Origin: Hymenobacter caeli | Lineage (GTDB): Bacteria; Bacteroidota; Bacteroidia; Cytophagales; Hymenobacteraceae | Length of the DNA stretch: 64,000 bases | Direction: 5' to 3' | Assembly: GCF_013294115.1 (NCBI RefSeq) | Contig: NZ_JABSNP010000004.1 | Span: 62,001-126,000 of the forward strand | In this document: piece after piece, positions 1 to 8,671 of the stretch | How positions within the stretch are numbered: position 1 is the stretch's first letter | How the letters are laid out: each line of letters begins with the position of its first letter | The notes under the pieces: generated by a model | Databases searched by the model: none | What the model saw: only the letters and a program-made list of their open reading frames with translations | Told to the model about the DNA's origin: nothing | Program-made: the position numbers and the translations under genes

Positions 1-2127
1 CCCGGGGCCCCCGCCGCCGTAGCCGTGGCGCTGGCCCCCGACCACCACGCCCTGGCCGAAGTGACGGTGACGGCCGCCAAGCCGTTCATTGAGCAGCAGG
101 CTGGTAAGCTGGTACTGAACGTGGCCGCCAGCCCCATCGCCACCGGCGGCAGCGCGGCCGACGTGCTCAGTAGGGCCCCCGGCGTACTGGAGCAGGGCGG
201 CGGCTACGCGCTGCGCGGCAAATCGGTGGAGGTGCTGCTCGACGGCAAGTACACCAACCTGAGCAGCGAGGAGCTGAAAAACATGCTCGCCTCGCTGCCC
301 GCCAACTCGCTTGATAAGGTCGAAATCATCTCGAATCCTTCGGCCAAGTACGACGCCAAGGGCGGGGCCGTCATCAACCTGGTGACCACCAAAAGCCTGA
401 AGCTGGGCACCAACGGCACTGCCACGCTGGGCGCCGGCGCCGGCCGCTACGGCCGCGCCACCGCCGGCCTCAGCCTCAACCACCGCACCGAGCCCCTGAA
501 CGTGTACGGCAGCTACGACCGCCTCGACAACCAAACCTACACCGCCACCAGCGCCGTACGCGCCGCCACCCCGGAGGTGCAAATTGCCGAAAACGGCCTG
601 GAGCTGCGCCGCAACCGCAACAACTCCGCCAAGCTGGGCCTCGACTACAACCTGAGCAAAACCGCCTCGGTGGGCGTGCTGGTGAAGGGCATGTACAACC
701 AGCGCACCCGCACCGCCGACAACCTGGCCCTGCTCAACGGCCCCACCGGGGCACCGCAGTCGGGCGCGGCGGTGGCCACCGCGGGCGCGGCCCAGTTCTT
801 CAGCCCCGCCGTGAGCGCCTACTACAAAACCACGCTCGGGGCCCCCACGAAAACGCTGCGCGTGAACGCCGACTACTTCGGCTACGCCAAGAACTGGCGC
901 AATGACTACGCCACCACGGCCTTCGACGCCGCCGGGGCCCCCGCCGGCCCCGCCGACCTGCTGCGCGACAACTCGCCGGCCCGCAACTCGGTCAAATCCT
1001 TGTCGGCTGACTACGCCCAGCCGCTCTACAAAGGCACGCTCGAAGCCGGCCTGAAAACCGTTGCTACCACCACCGACAACGACATCCGCTGGGAGCAAGC
1101 CGCCGCCGCCGGCCAGCCCTGGGCCCCCGACCTGGGCAAAACCAACCACTTCATCTACCGCGAAAACATCAACGCCGCCTACGCCACCTTCAGCCGGACC
1201 CTGAAGAAAGTGGAAGCCCAGGTGGGCCTGCGCGCCGAGCAAACCAACACCACCGGCACCTCGCTCACGCTGGACCAAACCACCGCACGCAGCTACTTCA
1301 ACCTGTTTCCCAGCGCGTCGGTGCAGTACAACCAGTCCGAAAAAGTGCAGCTCGGCTTTGCCTACCGCCGCCAAATCGACCGCTTCCAGTTCGGCATCGT
1401 CAACCCCTTCGTCACCTACCTCAGCCCCTACCGCTACAGCCAAGGCAACCCCAACATCCGCCCCTCGTTCTCGCACAACTTCGAGCTGAGTCACACCTAC
1501 GGCAGCCTGCTCTCCACCGCCGTCAGCTACGGCTACCACACCGATGTGCTCATCGACACCTACACGAAGGACGACGCCACCCAAATCGTGGTCGACTCCC
1601 ACCAGAACTTCCGCAGTGCCCACGAGCTGAACGCCACGATGACGCTGATGAAGCCCTTGCTGAACGATAAGTGGCAGACCGTGACCACCTTGTTTGTGCT
1701 ATACGCCAAGGTGAACGCCGGCCCTGGGGCCCTCGGCCTGGGTGCCGCCCGTCCCGCCGCCTTCCTCTCCACCAACCACACCCTGTCGTTGCCCCACGGC
1801 TTCAAGGCCGAAGTATCGGCCATGTACATGTCGCCGATGACCTTTGGCGGCCTGGCCATCCGGGCCAGCTTCGTGAGCAGCGTCGGGGTATCCAAAACGG
1901 TGCTGCACGGCACCGGCACGCTCACGCTCAACGTCACCGACCTTTTCAACACCCAGCAAAACCGCTTCGACGTGCTCGCCGGCGGCGTCAATTCCACCAA
2001 CGTCACCAAAACCGAAAGCCGCTTCGTCAAGCTCGGCTTCAGCTACAAGTTCGGCAACAAGAACGTGAAAGCCAGCCCGCGCCGCGACACCGGCACCGAA
2101 GCCGAACGCGCCCGCATGGACAACTAA
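1..2127 (+). CDS. TonB-dependent receptor / outer-membrane beta-barrel protein (5' end outside window)
   Basis: The frame is open from base 1, so the true start lies upstream; GTG at 25 is only the first in-window start codon. The visible part starts in a plug domain (LLDGKYTNLSSEEL, then SNPSAKYDAKGGAVINLVT), followed by about 550 residues of alternating aromatic strands. It closes with a barrel ending (FVKLGFSYKFGNKNVK) and a short polar tail. This is the outer-membrane beta-barrel family of TonB receptors that Bacteroidota use for nutrient uptake; the missing N-terminus probably holds a signal peptide and a carboxypeptidase-like domain. The substrate cannot be told. No SusD partner is visible downstream. 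Confidence 0.85.
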   Translation, partial: PGAPAAVAVALAPDHHALAEVTVTAAKPFIEQQAGKLVLNVAASPIATGGSAADVLSRAPGVLEQGGGYALRGKSVEVLLDGKYTNLSSEELKNMLASLPANSLDKVEIISNPSAKYDAKGGAVINLVTTKSLKLGTNGTATLGAGAGRYGRATAGLSLNHRTEPLNVYGSYDRLDNQTYTATSAVRAATPEVQIAENGLELRRNRNNSAKLGLDYNLSKTASVGVLVKGMYNQRTRTADNLALLNGPTGAPQSGAAVATAGAAQFFSPAVSAYYKTTLGAPTKTLRVNADYFGYAKNWRNDYATTAFDAAGAPAGPADLLRDNSPARNSVKSLSADYAQPLYKGTLEAGLKTVATTTDNDIRWEQAAAAGQPWAPDLGKTNHFIYRENINAAYATFSRTLKKVEAQVGLRAEQTNTTGTSLTLDQTTARSYFNLFPSASVQYNQSEKVQLGFAYRRQIDRFQFGIVNPFVTYLSPYRYSQGNPNIRPSFSHNFELSHTYGSLLSTAVSYGYHTDVLIDTYTKDDATQIVVDSHQNFRSAHELNATMTLMKPLLNDKWQTVTTLFVLYAKVNAGPGALGLGAARPAAFLSTNHTLSLPHGFKAEVSAMYMSPMTFGGLAIRASFVSSVGVSKTVLHGTGTLTLNVTDLFNTQQNRFDVLAGGVNSTNVTKTESRFVKLGFSYKFGNKNVKASPRRDTGTEAERARMDN

Positions 2128-2145
2128 GCCCGGCGGCTCCGAAAT

Positions 2146-2187
2146 GCGAAAGCGGCCGCGGCTCCTGGGAGCTGCGGCCGCTTTCGC
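2146..2187. terminator. Hairpin between convergent genes
   Basis: A perfect 14-bp inverted repeat (GCGAAAGCGGCCGC with its complement) around a 14-nt loop lies in the 76-nt gap between the convergent receptor and cold-shock genes. It probably ends transcription from both sides, although the run next to it is A-rich on the + strand rather than a T tract. Confidence 0.6.
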
Positions 2188-2203
2188 GCTGAAAAAAATG
2201 TTG

Positions 2204-2707
2204 TTACTGAGCAGCCGGAGCTGGGGCAGCCGGAGCCGGCGGCGGGGTGGCGCTGGCGGCTTTCACGCGCACGGCGGTGGGACCTTTCTGGCCCATCTCT
2301 ACCTCGAAGTTTACCTTGTCGCCTTCTTTGATGGGGCCCCCGGCCAGGCCGTTGGCGTGCACAAAGATGCTCTCCTGGGTCTGCGAATCTTTAATGAACC
2401 CGTAGCCCTTCGAGTCGTTGAAGAACGCCACGGTGCCGGTGCGCACCGGGTCTTCCTGAGGCAGGTCTTCCTGCCGGGCGATGCCGATGCGGATGTCCTC
2501 GGTTTTGATGGCTTTCCGCTTGGTGGGGTCGGGAGGCGTCGCGGAGATGTTGCCGTTCTCGTCCACGTAGGCGAGCATCTCGTCCAGGCTCTGGCCGGTT
2601 TTAGCCGAGGCTTTGCGCTGTTCGCGCTTCTCCTCCTTGTCGTTTTTCTTTTTCAGTCGCTTTTTTTCGTTCTCTTTTTTGCTGAACGTTTCTTGTGCTC
2701 TCGCCAT
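2204..2707 (-). CDS. Cold-shock-domain protein with charged N-terminal extension
   Basis: The protein has 167 residues. Residues 1-35 are almost entirely Lys/Glu/Arg (ENEKKRLKKKNDKEEKREQR), a probable helical, nucleic-acid-binding tail. Residues about 88-150 form a cold-shock domain with RNP1-like KGYGFIKD and RNP2-like SIFVHANGL motifs. The C-terminus is Ala/Pro-rich. The architecture of charged head plus CSD is common in Bacteroidota and points to single-stranded RNA or DNA binding. The gene sits alone; its upstream gap (2708-2830) is AT-richer than the surroundings and probably holds its promoter. Confidence 0.85.
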   Translation of the reverse strand: MARAQETFSKKENEKKRLKKKNDKEEKREQRKASAKTGQSLDEMLAYVDENGNISATPPDPTKRKAIKTEDIRIGIARQEDLPQEDPVRTGTVAFFNDSKGYGFIKDSQTQESIFVHANGLAGGPIKEGDKVNFEVEMGQKGPTAVRVKAASATPPPAPAAPAPAAQ

Positions 2708-2830
2708 AGGGGGTTGGGGGTTGGGGTAGCTGCTTCGCCAAATTACTAACTAAAAGGATAAAACCGCCAATTTGATTCCGCCGAAAGTACGAAATACCGG
2801 CCGAACGCGCCCGCCCGCCGGGCCCCGCCG

Positions 2831-3433
2831 CTAGCCGCTGGCAAACGCGGCCACCTCGCGCACCGCGCCGGGGGCCAGGTCGCCGAGCCACTCGCCGCCC
2901 ACCCGCACCCGCACCAGGCGCAGGGTGGGGAAGCCCACGGCGGCCGTCATCTTGCGCACCTGCCGGAACTTGCCCTCCGTGAGCACCAGGGCCACCCAGC
3001 TGGTGGGCCCGTGGCGGTCGTCGCGCACGCGGCGGGTGCGGGGCGCGAAGTCCGGCGCGGGGGCCAGGCGGCGGGCCTGGCAGGGGGCCGTTTGGTGCTG
3101 CCCGCCGCCCGGCCGCCCGATGGCCACGCCCGCCCGCAGCTGCGCCAGGGCCGCGTCGGTCACGAGGCCGTCCACCTGGGCGTAGTATTCTTTTTCCACG
3201 CCGGGGCCGCGCACCGCGTCGCTCGTGCGGCCGTCGGTGGTGAGCAGCAGCAGGCCCTCGCTGGCCTCGTCGAGGCGGCCGATGGCCATGGTGCCGGGCG
3301 GAAAAGCGTGCAGCTCGCCCAAAAACCGCTTCTTCGCTTCCTTCACCGCTTCGCTCCGAAACTGGCTGAGGTAGCCGTAGGGCTTGTGCAGCACGAAGTG
3401 CCGGGGCAGCGGGGCGGGGGGCGAAACTTCCAA
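2831..3433 (-). CDS. RluE/RsuA-family pseudouridine synthase
   Basis: About 200 residues. The catalytic segment GRLDEASEGLLLLTTDG carries the conserved Asp, and KPYGYLSQF and GKFRQVRKMTAAVGFPTLRL are the other family blocks. There is no S4 domain, so it resembles RluE (23S rRNA) more than RsuA. The frame stays open far upstream across the next gene. I chose the TTG at 3433 because it directly precedes the conserved PRHFVLHKPYG block and follows a GACCTTTGC box resembling a -7 element. A GTG nine codons further in is the alternative. The modified rRNA position is inferred, not shown. Confidence 0.8.
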   Translation of the reverse strand: MEVSPPAPLPRHFVLHKPYGYLSQFRSEAVKEAKKRFLGELHAFPPGTMAIGRLDEASEGLLLLTTDGRTSDAVRGPGVEKEYYAQVDGLVTDAALAQLRAGVAIGRPGGGQHQTAPCQARRLAPAPDFAPRTRRVRDDRHGPTSWVALVLTEGKFRQVRKMTAAVGFPTLRLVRVRVGGEWLGDLAPGAVREVAAFASG

Positions 3434-3492
3434 CGGAAACGGGGCGGGTGGGCCGCAAAGGTCGGCCCGGGGCCCCAAGGCCGCGCCGCGCC

Positions 3493-4224
3493 TCAGCACA
3501 GGTAGTCGAGGTGGTTGAAGAAGGCGGCGGCCAAGCCGTAGGCCAGCACCCGGTGGCCGCGGTCGTTGAGGTGCGAGGGGTCGGCAAACACCCCGCGGCC
3601 AAGGGGCAGCAGCTGGTGCGAATCGAGCCAATGCACGTTGGGCCGCGCCGGCATCCGGTGCCGCAGCAGCCAGCCCCCCAAGCGCCGCAGGGCGTTGTCG
3701 GCCGGCGGCAGGCAGGGCAGGGGCGAAAGAAAAATAAAATTTGTGGCCGGGTGCCGCTGCACGCACGCCCGCAAGGCGCGGAAACTGGCGCGGTACCGCC
3801 GCGAAAACAGCCACGACGCGCCGACCAGCGCGCCCGCCGCGGCCACGCGGGCGCAGTGCGCGGGCCGGCCGGCGGGGGGTGTGGCCCCCGCCGCCGGGCC
3901 CGCGCCCGCGGGGGCTTCGGCGGCGCACAGCCCCAGGTTCTGCGCAACGAACGGCGCATCGAAAACCTGGCTGAACTGGTGAATTAAGCTCTTCAGGTAA
4001 GCGGTGAATTCGTAGTTGCCGAGCTGCAAGACGACGTGCGAGGGGCGCAGCTCGTCCACCACCGCCAGTTTTTCGGCCAGCTGCACCAGTTTCAGGTGCG
4101 GAACGCGGGCCACGATGGCGGCACCGATTAATTCGCTGAGCAGCGCGGGAAAGGCCCGGGTTTCACTGTTGGGCCAGCCCAGCACGTGGCAGCCGCCCAG
4201 CACCACAATCTCAACCTGTTTCAT
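3493..4224 (-). CDS. SGNH/GDSL-like hydrolase
   Basis: The protein has 243 residues. An N-terminal block GGCHVLGWPNSET stands where SGNH hydrolases carry the nucleophile region. A VVLQLGNYEF segment gives the Asn/Gly block, and DPSHLNDRGHRVLA near the C-terminus gives the Asp-x-x-His pair. The first block has Gly-Cys-His rather than Gly-Asp-Ser, so the nucleophile is uncertain and the enzyme may be divergent. No signal peptide is seen, so it is probably cytoplasmic. It is the upstream neighbour of the pseudouridine synthase on the same strand, about 60 nt apart. Confidence 0.65.
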   Translation of the reverse strand: MKQVEIVVLGGCHVLGWPNSETRAFPALLSELIGAAIVARVPHLKLVQLAEKLAVVDELRPSHVVLQLGNYEFTAYLKSLIHQFSQVFDAPFVAQNLGLCAAEAPAGAGPAAGATPPAGRPAHCARVAAAGALVGASWLFSRRYRASFRALRACVQRHPATNFIFLSPLPCLPPADNALRRLGGWLLRHRMPARPNVHWLDSHQLLPLGRGVFADPSHLNDRGHRVLAYGLAAAFFNHLDYLC

Positions 4225-4519
4225 CGCCGAGGGAAAGAACGGTGGCCGCGCGCAGAGCGGTTTTTTTACGCCGCGGGTGCGGGGCCAACGGTGAACGGAT
4301 GGGCGGGCCAGCGGCCGCAGTGGTTAGATGCCGGGCGCGGGCAGTCGTTTAAGTCAAAGGCCGCCGGGCGCGGGGCATAAGGCCCAGCTTCGGCCCTTAT
4401 ATCGTTGAATTACAATAAAATAATTTTTTGTGGGCCGGATTAAAAATGGGCCACCGCGCTAACCCCACCGGGCCGCCCGCCGTTAGGAAAGCACGCTTAA
4501 TTCCTTTTCAATCTTTTTT
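4225..4519. other. Divergent intergenic region
   Basis: This 295-nt gap separates the minus-strand SGNH gene from the plus-strand dehydrogenase. It has no convincing ORF. Around 4377-4402 an imperfect inverted repeat (ATAAGGCC and GGCCCTTAT) is followed by an AT-rich stretch to 4430. This is the likely site of promoters for one or both genes. Confidence 0.4.
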
Positions 4520-5389
4520 ATGTCCGATAAACCCACCATTTTCCCGCCCCAGCACCAGGACGCGGGGGCCGGCCAGCCCGGCCTGGAATTCAAAATGACC
4601 CCCGAGCCCGAATTCATTCGCCCGGGCTACAAAGGGGCCGATAAACTCAAGGGCAAAGTGGCCCTGATTACGGGCGGCGACTCGGGCATTGGCCGGGCCG
4701 TGGCCGTGCACTTCGCCGTGGAAGGGGCCGACGTGGCCATTTGCTACTTCCCCACCGAGCAGGAAGACGCCGAAAAAACCCAGGAGCTGGTGCGGGGCCA
4801 CGGCCGCCGCTGCCTGCTGCTGCCCGGCGACCTCAAGCAGCGCGAGTTCTGCAAGGAGATTGTGGAGCGCACCGTGGCCGAATACGGCCAGCTGGACGTG
4901 CTGGTGAACAACGCCGCCGAGCAAAACTGGCACGACACGCTGGAAGACATCACGGACGACGAGCTGGACAGCATCTTCAGCCTCAACATCATCGCCATGT
5001 TCCGCATCACGCGGGCGGCGCTCCAGCACCTCAAGGAAGGCGCGGCCATCATCAACACCACTTCGGTGAATGCTTACAAAGGCAACGAGATGCTGCTCGA
5101 CTATACCTCCACCAAGGGCGCCATCGAGGCCTTCACACGGGCGCTTTCGCTCCAGCTCATCAAAAAAGGCATCCGGGTGAACTCGGTGGCCCCGGGGCCC
5201 ATCTGGACGCCCTTCATCGTGGGCGTGGGCCTGCTGAAGCTGCCGCTCTTCGGGCACGACACGCCCATGGGCCGCGCCGGCCAGCCTTCCGAAGTGGCCC
5301 CGGCCTACGTATTCCTGGCCTCGGAAGACGCTTCGTATTTCTCGGGCCAGACGCTGCACCCCAACGGCGGCTCGGTGGTGAACGCCTAA
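4520..5389 (+). CDS. SDR-family oxidoreductase (YghA / general stress protein 39 type)
   Basis: The protein has 289 residues. An N-terminal extension rich in Pro/Gln (FPPQHQD) precedes the Rossmann motif LITGGDSGIGRAV at about residues 50-62. An NNAAEQ segment and the catalytic YTSTK follow. Extension and core match the YghA/YdaD group of short-chain dehydrogenases, often stress-induced. NADP dependence is likely from the family. It stands alone, with a long GC-rich gap before the lipoprotein genes. Confidence 0.88.
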   Translation: MSDKPTIFPPQHQDAGAGQPGLEFKMTPEPEFIRPGYKGADKLKGKVALITGGDSGIGRAVAVHFAVEGADVAICYFPTEQEDAEKTQELVRGHGRRCLLLPGDLKQREFCKEIVERTVAEYGQLDVLVNNAAEQNWHDTLEDITDDELDSIFSLNIIAMFRITRAALQHLKEGAAIINTTSVNAYKGNEMLLDYTSTKGAIEAFTRALSLQLIKKGIRVNSVAPGPIWTPFIVGVGLLKLPLFGHDTPMGRAGQPSEVAPAYVFLASEDASYFSGQTLHPNGGSVVNA

Positions 5390-5562
5390 AGCAGATTCGG
5401 GGCCGGGGGCCGCAGCGCGGGCTCGGTAGTTTGCGCCACGGCCCCCTGGCCCCGCGCCTGAAGCGGCCGGCGCGGGGGCCCGGCAACCCTGGCCGGGCCC
5501 GGCCGTATCAGGCCCTTAAAGCCTCAACAAAAGAGGGTTTACAATTTTAATTTCTTGAATTT

Positions 5563-6228
5563 ATGAATACCAAATTGCTGGGCCTGTTGGCCGCTGGGGC
5601 CCTGGCCACCGCTGCCTGCTCGCAGGAGAAAAAAACCGAAACCACCACTACCGCGCCCGTCGTGTCTGCCGACAGCACCAAGGTGACGAGCACCACCACC
5701 ACCACGGCCGTGGACACGGTGGCTTACCGCACCGACGCCGACGCCCTGGCCGCCCGCGTGGCCCAAGACCTTAAAATTACCGACCCGGCCGTGGTCACGC
5801 GCATCAAGAACGAGTACTACGCCCGGGGCCGTGCCCTGCAAGGCTACACCACCCAGTACGCCACCGACACCACCGGCCAATACGCCGCCATCAAGGCTGC
5901 CAACGACCAAGCCAGCCAGAACCTGAAAGCCGCCCTCACCGCCGACCAGTACAAGGTTTACACCCTCAAGGAGGGCACGTACTACGTGGGGCCCTACACC
6001 GCGGCCGGAGCCGCTCCGGCCCACAAGGCCAGCCTGGGGGCCCGCGTGGGCCAGGGCTCGGGCGTGAAGAAGCTGGAAAATACCGACGACGACCACAAGG
6101 TGAAGTACGAGAACGGCGCGAAAATCAAGCGCAGCGACGACGGCTCGCTGAAAATCAAACGCGCTGACGGCACCAAAATTAAAATTGACGAAGACGGCCA
6201 CCGCACCGTGAAAAAGCCGTTGCTCTAG
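5563..6228 (+). CDS. Lipoprotein, first of a tandem paralogous pair
   Basis: The protein has 221 residues. It starts with a lipoprotein signal (LLAAGALATAACSQ; Cys about residue 19) and a Thr-rich linker. The conserved core has DTVAYRTDADALAARVAQ, then RIKNEYYARGRALQGY. The C-terminal tail repeats a short lysine-rich beta unit (ENGAKIKRSDDGSLKIKRAD) resembling PepSY/YXWGXW-like repeat strands. No function is known to me. The gene at 6549 shares the whole layout, so this is a recent duplication. A strong terminator follows at 6268. Confidence 0.75.
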   Translation: MNTKLLGLLAAGALATAACSQEKKTETTTTAPVVSADSTKVTSTTTTTAVDTVAYRTDADALAARVAQDLKITDPAVVTRIKNEYYARGRALQGYTTQYATDTTGQYAAIKAANDQASQNLKAALTADQYKVYTLKEGTYYVGPYTAAGAAPAHKASLGARVGQGSGVKKLENTDDDHKVKYENGAKIKRSDDGSLKIKRADGTKIKIDEDGHRTVKKPLL

Positions 6229-6267
6229 GCCAAGCAGCCACGAGCGCAGAACGGCGTCGTTGCGCGT

Positions 6268-6303
6268 AAAAAAGTCCATCCCCGGCCGGGGATGGACTTT
6301 TTT
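6268..6303 (+). terminator. Rho-independent terminator
   Basis: A perfect 18-bp palindrome centred between 6285 and 6286, with six A at the left and six T at the right, ends the first lipoprotein transcript. Confidence 0.9.
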
Positions 6304-6548
6304 GTGGTTTTATGGCACTGCCGGCTTCTGCGCCTCCCGTCGCGCCAGCCGCGTCCGACGCAAGGGGGGGCAGTGGCGGGCTGCGCTTTTGGCCCGCAAT
6401 GTGCTAATGGGCCCCCGGGCCAAAAGCAAAGCCCGCGGCCGGGACGCCGGCCGGTGGCCGGCGGGCCTGGTACCGGTTGCCCGGGCCCGGGGGCGGCGGC
6501 CTTGTCAATGTCGAAAGCAGCCTAAAATACAATCTGCCGTTGTTTGCA

Positions 6549-7235
6549 ATGCTTAAACTACCGGTTTTTTTACTCGTCGGGGCACTTGCTGTCGCGGCTT
6601 GCTCGCCGGAGCGAGAAGCCGAAAGCACCGCGGCGACGCCCGCGTACCCGGTTTCTGCCGCGGCGGCTACCCCGGCCGTTTCGGCCCTGGACACGGTGGT
6701 GTACCGCACCGAAGCCGACGTGCTGGCCGTGCGCGTGGCCCGCGAGCTGCACATCACCGACCCGGCCTTGCTCACGCGCATCAAGAACGAGTACTACGCC
6801 CGGGGCCGCGTGCTGGGGGGCTACGCCACCCGGTACGCCGCCGACACCGCGGGCCGGTACGCCGCCGTCCGGGCGGCCAACAACCGAACCAGCCAGCACC
6901 TGCGCACCGCCCTCACCCCCGGCCAGTACCAGACCTACGCCGCGCGGCAGGGCACCTACTACGCGCGGTCGTACACGGACGTGCAATCCCTGGCACCCTT
7001 GGCCCCCACCCTGAGCCCCGGCGACCTCAAGGCGCTGGGCATCAAAAAGCTGCAAAGCGCGGGGGGGCGCCCCCGCGGCCAGCGCGACGAAGGGGCGTAT
7101 CACAAGGTGAAGTACCTGAACGGCGCGAAAATCAAGCGCAACGCCGACGGCTCGTTGAAAATCCGGCAGGCCGACGGCACGAAAATCAAGATTGATAAAA
7201 ATGGCCGCCGCACGGTGAAAACCGGGCTGTTCTAA
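6549..7235 (+). CDS. Lipoprotein, second of a tandem paralogous pair
   Basis: The protein has 228 residues. I start at ATG 6549 because it gives a clean lipoprotein signal (FLLVGALAVAACSP; Cys about residue 18); the frame is open further upstream without a signal sequence. The core mirrors the upstream paralogue: DTVVYRTEADVLAVRVAR, RIKNEYYARGRVLGGY, and a C-terminal NGAKIKRNADGSLKIRQADG tail. It has a longer insert before the tail and more Arg in place of Lys, in line with its higher GC. The two genes are separately terminated, so they are probably regulated independently. Function unknown. Confidence 0.75.
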   Translation: MLKLPVFLLVGALAVAACSPEREAESTAATPAYPVSAAAATPAVSALDTVVYRTEADVLAVRVARELHITDPALLTRIKNEYYARGRVLGGYATRYAADTAGRYAAVRAANNRTSQHLRTALTPGQYQTYAARQGTYYARSYTDVQSLAPLAPTLSPGDLKALGIKKLQSAGGRPRGQRDEGAYHKVKYLNGAKIKRNADGSLKIRQADGTKIKIDKNGRRTVKTGLF

Positions 7236-7239
7236 ACTA

Positions 7240-7277
7240 AAAAGCGGCCCCTGCTCGCCGGAGCAGGGGCCGCTTTT
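7240..7277. terminator. Terminator hairpin
   Basis: A 17-bp perfect stem (AAAAGCGGCCCCTGCTC with its complement) around a GCCG loop, flanked by A and T runs. It serves the lipoprotein gene and, being symmetric, the convergent PAP2 gene. Confidence 0.88.
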
Positions 7278-7306
7278 GCGCTCGGGCCCGGGGCCGCCCC
7301 GGCCGC

Positions 7307-8437
7307 CTACCAGTGCCAGGCCAAGGTGGCCCCGGTGAAGGGCCCGTAGACGAAGGGCGACGGCTGCGCCCGCCGGTACCAGGGCTTGGGCCGGGCCAGC
7401 CCCGTGGCCGGGCCCACGCGGGTGCGGCCGTGGGCCACCGCAATTTTGGCGAAGCCGTAGCCCAGGGCAATGCCCAGCGGGTAATCGGAGGCCCAGTGCA
7501 CGCCGTTGTTGAGCATGGCCGCGCCCAGTATGGTCATCAGGCCGTAGCCCACGGGGCGGATGAACCGGTACTCGGGGTAGTTGTCGGCGATGACCGTGAC
7601 CGTGGCCATGGCCGTGGCCAGGTGCCCGGTGGGGAAGGCGTCGTGCGCGGGCACGGCGTGCTGGTAGTCGTTGTAGTTGGGCAGCAGGTCCCACTTGCCG
7701 CGGGCCTGGGTCGACACGTTGGGGCTTTCGCGGCCGGTGAGGTGCTTGAGCAGCTGCGTGGCCAGGCCCGTGGTGAGGATGGCCTCGCCGAGCTGGCTGG
7801 AGGTTTGCAGGGCCCGGTTGTCGCGCCCAATCAGCCCGTAGGCAAAGAAGCTGGTGGCGATGGTGAGGTGCGTCCAGCCGTCGCCGAGGAAGTAGAGCGA
7901 CGTGTTGAAGTTGTCGGGCGCGTTGTACTCGATGGGCAGGTTGACGCTGCCGATGTGGAACGGCAGCCGGAACAGGTTGCGCTGCTTGTCCTCGGCGGTG
8001 ATGCCCAGGCCCCGGCCGCCGCGCTGCACGCCGTCGATGATGACTTGGTCGAAGAGAAAAAGCACGGCGCTGCTGCCCGCAATGCCGGCCAGCAGGGGCA
8101 CGTTTTTCTTCTGAAACGCGTAGCCGGGCATCTCGGCCACGTCGCGCGGGATGTGGTAGAGCCACTGAAACGGCCGGGGCCGCTCGTAGTGCCAGCTCAC
8201 GCCCGGGGCCACGGCGTAGTCGGTGCGCCGGGCGCGGCGCTGGGCCCCCGAGTCGGCCGGGGCCGGGGCCGCCGCGGGCCGGGGGCGGAGGGTGTCGGCA
8301 AGGACCGGAGCGGCGGTGGAATCGGCGGGGCGGGCCGTGGCCAAGGTAGCGGCGGGGGCCCCCAGGGGCAGCAGTAAGGTCAACAGCAGCGCCAGGCGCG
8401 GCTTCGGCCACCGCCAACGCGGATAGCGTGGTAACAT
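7307..8437 (-). CDS. PAP2-family (type 2 phosphatidic acid) phosphatase
   Basis: About 376 residues. I start at the ATG at 8437, which gives a signal/anchor segment (LALLLTLLLPLGAPAAT); the open frame continues upstream only as an antisense shadow of the aldehyde dehydrogenase. The three PAP2 motifs are readable: KHLTGRESPN, FPTGHLATA (the usual PSGH is PTGH) and NNGVHWASDYPLG with the catalytic His. Several hydrophobic helices lie between them. It probably dephosphorylates lipid pyrophosphates or phosphatidate at the periplasmic face. A TATCTTTG box on this strand at 8557-8550 is a possible promoter, leaving a leader of about 105 nt. Confidence 0.85.
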   Translation of the reverse strand: MLPRYPRWRWPKPRLALLLTLLLPLGAPAATLATARPADSTAAPVLADTLRPRPAAAPAPADSGAQRRARRTDYAVAPGVSWHYERPRPFQWLYHIPRDVAEMPGYAFQKKNVPLLAGIAGSSAVLFLFDQVIIDGVQRGGRGLGITAEDKQRNLFRLPFHIGSVNLPIEYNAPDNFNTSLYFLGDGWTHLTIATSFFAYGLIGRDNRALQTSSQLGEAILTTGLATQLLKHLTGRESPNVSTQARGKWDLLPNYNDYQHAVPAHDAFPTGHLATAMATVTVIADNYPEYRFIRPVGYGLMTILGAAMLNNGVHWASDYPLGIALGYGFAKIAVAHGRTRVGPATGLARPKPWYRRAQPSPFVYGPFTGATLAWHW

Positions 8438-8549
8438 GGTAATAATCAAATCAATAAAATATACTAGCGGGTACCGACACGCGGAAATTGACGGCCCAAA
8501 TACGCTTCGGCACCCACCCGACGGGCGGCCCCGGTGGGCAATGCCAACA

Positions 8550-8557
8550 CAAAGATA
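8550..8557 (-). promoter_or_regulatory. Possible -7 box (TATCTTTG) for the PAP2 gene
   Basis: An exact match to the Bacteroidota -7 consensus TAnnTTTG on the minus strand, about 113 nt before the PAP2 start. No clear -33 partner is seen. Confidence 0.4.
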
Positions 8558-8671
8558 ACATGGACGCAACGTCGGCCGGGGCCAGGGCGGGTACGCGGCC
8601 CGGCGCGTACCTTGCCGCCAGCCGGCGGCCTGCGCCGGTGCCGCCCGCTTCCCACCCCACCCGCTGCTGAC

